DNA of 38,159 bases from Chloroflexota bacterium (GTDB lineage: Bacteria > Chloroflexota > Dehalococcoidia > JACQUA01): contig JACQUA010000323.1 in the NCBI GenBank assembly GCA_016210565.1, positions 1-38,159 of the forward strand, read 5' to 3'. The translations under genes were made by a program, and so were the position numbers. Under the pieces are notes generated by a model. That model worked only from the letters and a program-made list of their open reading frames with translations, was not told where the DNA came from and made no database searches. Of this stretch, positions 34,936 to 38,159 are shown piece after piece (positions within the stretch are counted from its first letter, which is position 1; each line of letters opens with the position of its first letter).

Positions 34936-37683
34936 TTCTCTGGCTTCGATTTTTTCTATTCTGACGGCGGCTACCTTCAGCTCCGGCGTTTTGGCCACCG
35001 GGTCGACCGCCGGGTTCGTCACGATGTTCGTCGGCGATTCGGCAAAGTGGAACGTCAACGCCACCAGCCCCGGCGGCGTCACCAGCGTCACCTTCGCCCG
35101 AGCCGTCACCTCTCCCCTTCGCGATACCACTTTCACCTTCTCGCCATCCTTGATCCCCAATTTTTCCGCATCCACCGGGTTTATCTCCACCAGCTCTTCT
35201 TCCCGCAAGCGGTTCAGCCCCACCACCCGCCGCGTCATCGTCCCCGTATGATACTGGTACGGACTCCGCTCCGTCGTCAGCACCAGGGGATACTCTTCAT
35301 CCGGCTCTTCCACCGGCCCCCGGTATTTGAGCGGCTGGAACAACCCTTTGCCCCGGCTGAACGTCCCTTTGTGCAACACCGGCGTCCCGGGATGGTCTTT
35401 CGCGGGGCAGGGCCACTGTATCCCGCCTTTGTCCAGCCTGCTATAATCTATCCCTCCATAGCTCGGCGTCAGCTTCGCGATCTCTTCCATGATCTTTTCG
35501 GGACTTTCATATTCAAATCCCTTCACTTTCATCCGCTTCGCTATCTCACAGGTGATCCACCAGTCCGGCCGGGAGTAGCCTACCGGTTCAATGGCCTTCC
35601 TCACCCGCTGCACCCGCCGCTCGGTGTTGGTGAAGGTCCCGTCTTTCTCGGCAAAGCTCGCCCCGGGCAACACCACGTGGGCCAGCCGCGCCGTCTCCGT
35701 CAAAAAGATGTCCTGGACCACCAGGAACTCCAAGCTGTTCAAACTGGCCACCACGTGCCGCCCGTCCGGTTCGCTCAGGACCGGGTTCTCCCCGATGATG
35801 TACATCCCCTTTATCTTCTTGCGGTGCGCCCCCTCCATCATCTCCATCAGCGTCAGGCCGGGCGTAGCCGGCAGCGATATCCCCCAGGCCGATTCGAATT
35901 TGGCGCGCAGGTCGGGGTTGCTCACCCTCTGGTAGCCCGTGTAGACATCGGGCAATGCCCCCACGTCGCACGCGCCCTGGACGTTGTTCTGCCCCCGCAG
36001 GGGGCAGACCCCGGCCGATGGCTTGCCGACATTGCCGGCGACCATCGCCAGGTTGGCCACCGCCATCACGTTGTCCGTCCCGTGCGCGTGCTGGGTGATG
36101 CCCATGGTGTAGAGTATCATCCCGGGCCTGGTGGTCGCATACAGCCGCGCCGCTTCGACTATCTTTGTCTTCGGCACCCCGCTGACCTGCTCCACGAACT
36201 CCAGCGGGTAATCGCTCAGAGACGCCCGGAAGGCGTCATAGTTTTCGCAGCGCTCTTTGATGAAGTCCTTATCCTCCAGCCCTTCCTCGATAATCACCCG
36301 GGCCATGCCCATGAGCAGGGCGGTGTCGCTCCCCGGCCGGTTCTGCAGCCACAGGCCCGCCCATTTCACCAGGTCGATTTCCCGCGGGTTGACCACGATG
36401 AGCTTCTGGCCCTTCTTGACCGCCTTCCACACCTCAAGGGCCAGGACGGGGTGCGACGTCCGGGTATTGGTCCCGATGGCCATAATGCACGAGGCGTTGG
36501 CGATGTCCTTCATGGAGTTCGTCATCGCCCCGCTACCGAAACTGGTGGCTAGACCAGCCACCGTGGGCGCATGTCAAAGCCGGGCGCACTGGTCGACGTT
36601 GTTCGTCCCCAGCACCGCCCGGGCGAATTTCTGGGCGACGTAGTTGTCCTCGTTGGTGCACTTCGACGAGCTGATGACGCCCAGTTCCTCGCCGGTGTAC
36701 CTCTCCAGCCGCGAGGCTACCAGGGCCAGGGCCTCGTCCCAGCCGGCAGCGACGAACCGCTCGCCCCGCCGCACCAGCGGCGAGGTCAGCCTCTGGCCGT
36801 GCTGGACCATGTCCTTGATGGCGAAGTGGCCCTTGACGCACAGGTAGCCCCGGTTGACATCGTTCTCTTTGTCCGGCCAGACACTGACGATGCGGTTGCC
36901 CGTGACGCCCAGCTTGACCCCGCAGCCCACGCCGCAATAAGTGCAGATCGTCCTGACTTCCCGCTCGGGCCGGTCGTCGTCTTTCAGGTGGAGCGCCCCC
37001 ACCGGGCACTTCGAAACGCAGGCCCCGCAGGAGATACAGTTCTCATCCACGACCGGTTTGCGCCCGGCCGGGCCGAGAATGCCGCCGAACTCGCAGCCGG
37101 CGGTGTCTATGGCCATGACGCCCCGGACTTCGCGGCAGACGCGTTCGCACCGGGTGCAGTGGACGCACTTGTTCAGGTCGCGGAAATAGAAAGGATTGTT
37201 CGTTATCAGAGGCTCGCTGCGGTAGCTATAGGGCAGGGTCATCTGCTTGAGGCCGATGTAGTCCGCCGCCTTCTGGAGCTCGCAGCGGTAGTTCCGGGGG
37301 CAGTTGACGCAGCGATCGGTCACCTGCACGTTGCGCAGGCAGATGTCATCCGGGCCGCATCTTTCGCGCCGCCAGCACTCGATGCAAGCGCGGGGGTGCT
37401 GCCGGAAGACCAGTTGGAGGGCATCGCAGCGCATCTGGTGAATCTCGGGGGTGGTGGTGCGCACGACCATGTTTTCCCCCACCGTCATCATGCACGACGG
37501 CGGATAGCCCGAAACGCCGTCGATCTGGACCATGCAGAGCCGGCAACCGCCGGTGGGCTCCAGGTCGGGATCGTCGCAGAGCGCCGGTATGTAGATGCCC
37601 GCGTCCTGGGCCGCCTTCAGTATGGTATCGCCCCTGCGGGCCTTTATTTCCTTGTTATCAATGGTTAAGGTTAAGGTTTCCAT
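34921..37683 (-). CDS. fdhA: Selenocysteine-containing formate dehydrogenase catalytic subunit
   Basis: One 920-residue gene read through a TGA at 36574-36576 as selenocysteine 370, in the context CARL-Sec-HAPTVAGLATSFGSGAMTNS; E. coli FdhF has CARV-Sec-HGPSVAGL. Without read-through it would appear as two adjoining frames. The N-terminus holds a [2Fe-2S] site (Cys36, 47, 50, 64), a His-Cys site (His96, Cys100, 103, 109), two ferredoxin sites (Cys173-183 and 216-226), then the Mo/W-pterin domain's [4Fe-4S] site (CTYCGVGC, Cys247, 250, 254, 282). The C-terminal pterin-binding domain is complete. No Tat signal is seen, so it is cytoplasmic. It interconverts formate and CO2, with electrons passing to the flavoprotein downstream. 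The last residues come from a dispersed repeat. Confidence 0.93.
36544..36576 (-). promoter_or_regulatory. Bacterial SECIS element with the selenocysteine UGA codon
   Basis: On the - strand, the UGA (36576-36574) is followed by 11 bases and then a perfect 7-bp stem, GGTGGCT and AGCCACC (36562-36544), enclosing the loop GGTCT. In E. coli fdhF the stem also begins 11 bases after UGA and the apical loop also contains GGUCU, where SelB binds. The E. coli bulged U is not obvious here. This supports Sec insertion rather than a stop. Confidence 0.9.
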
Positions 37684-38048
37684 ATCTCATTCCCTCTCCC
37701 ATGATGGGAGAGGTCAGTCTTAAAAGTAGGGCGGGTTAAGCGCAGACAGGTGCGGGGTGGCCGCCTCGAGGCTGCGCGAACCCACCAAGAGCCGATTCGG
37801 GTTGACGGAACGTCCCGACGCCACGGAGACCTGGTGGGTTAAGCGTCCCGATGCGGCATCGGGACGCTTAACCCACCCTACAGGCTTTGAAATCCCCCTT
37901 AGTCCCCCTTTTTCAAAGGGGGAGAAGTCGACGCCGTCACCCTGAGCGAAGCGAACGGGTCTTGGGTCGCTCCCACCAAGGGATTCTTCGACTCCGACTC
38001 GTCCCGATAGCATCGGGACTCGTCTTCGCTCAGAATGACAGTTTCATT
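37684..38048. repeat. Repeat-filled spacer between two formate dehydrogenase genes
   Basis: No gene is seen. A very strong 22-bp hairpin lies at 37833-37877 (GGTGGGTTAAGCGTCCCGAT on one side, 1-base centre), which shares its core with 9679-9722. A CCCCCTTTTTCAAAGGGGG element lies at about 37900-37922. A dispersed CACCCTGAGCGAAGCGAA...CTTCGCTCAGAATGACAG copy lies at 37937-38041. The hairpin lies upstream of fdhA and downstream of the next paralogue. Confidence 0.7.
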
Positions 38049-38159
38049 TTACACTTTTTTGGCCGGGGGTTTCTTCAATCCCCCTTGGTCCCCCTTTGTA
38101 AAAGGGGGAGAGGTCTTCTCGATTCTGACGGCGGCTACCTTCAGCTCCGGCGTTTTGGC
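38049..38159 (-). CDS. 3' end of a second formate dehydrogenase catalytic subunit (partial)
   Basis: Reading in from the window edge on the - strand gives AKTPELKVAAVRIEK, identical to the C-terminal AKTPELKVAAVRIEK of the complete fdhA. It then runs through a CCCCCTTTT...AAGGGGG repeat to a TAA at 38049-38051. The first 38 bases (38122-38159) match 34958-34995 exactly. The gene continues beyond the window, so whether it too carries selenocysteine cannot be seen. It indicates at least two fdhA paralogues in tandem. Confidence 0.85.
   Translation of the reverse strand, partial: AKTPELKVAAVRIEKTSPPFTKGDQGGLKKPPAKKV

Noticed and set aside
36561-36576. Frameshift or genuine stop splitting fdhA into two genes
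   Set aside because: The TGA is in frame, at the family's Sec position, and is followed by a SECIS hairpin.

Overview
This window is GC-rich DNA that looks like a genome or metagenome fragment of an anaerobic bacterium, most plausibly a Chloroflexota/Dehalococcoidia-like lineage. That placement is inference. It rests on corrinoid-dependent one-carbon genes, a selenocysteine formate dehydrogenase with a NuoG-like N-terminus, MmgE/PrpD and CapA family genes, and spacers packed with short palindromic dispersed repeats. No rRNA, tRNA or complete transposon was found.

Left region (about 0.35-9.2 kb, + strand) is a corrinoid methyl-transfer and hydroxy/keto-acid cluster. It holds a 40-codon ORF overlapping a URO-D-family methyltransferase (MtvB-like), a thiamine-diphosphate decarboxylase-type enzyme, an FMN alpha-hydroxy-acid dehydrogenase, a MetH-activation-domain-like protein, a [2Fe-2S] ASKHA activator of corrinoid proteins (RACE type) and a pterin-binding methyltransferase (MtvA/AcsE-like). 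Together these resemble O-demethylation to methyl-tetrahydrofolate, joined to a mandelate-type oxidation/decarboxylation pair. The corrinoid protein is not in the window.

The housekeeping block (9.2-15.1 kb, - strand) has a lone receiver domain, glgB, a CapA-family protein one base upstream of glgB, and ftsH.

The defence region (15.8-20.4 kb, + strand) has a McrB-like AAA+ GTPase, a McrC-like PD-(D/E)xK nuclease overlapping it by 4 nt, and a DUF4928-like protein. Behind it lie broken fragments of a minimal nucleotidyltransferase and of a PmeII-like restriction enzyme. Next comes a Crp/Fnr regulator whose N-terminus looks like the start of an IS1634-type transposase.

The middle region (21.7-30.4 kb) has a covalent three-domain RidA protein lacking the usual active-site arginine in all domains, a decayed iron-type solute-binding lipoprotein, a second CapA-like gene, two MmgE/PrpD genes 4 nt apart, a 63-bp tandem repeat and a MATE exporter.

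The right region (31-38.2 kb, - strand) is a formate dehydrogenase locus. A catalytic subunit is interrupted by an in-frame TGA (Sec370) followed by a clear bacterial SECIS hairpin. Downstream is a NuoG-like/GltD-like electron-transfer flavoprotein. The 3' end of a second catalytic paralogue runs off the right edge. A two-gene module (HEPN-like plus zinc ribbons, and a small probably membrane-associated protein) sits next to the flavoprotein gene between 106-bp direct repeats. Formate dehydrogenase and methyl-tetrahydrofolate production would both feed a Wood-Ljungdahl-type pathway; that link is inference.
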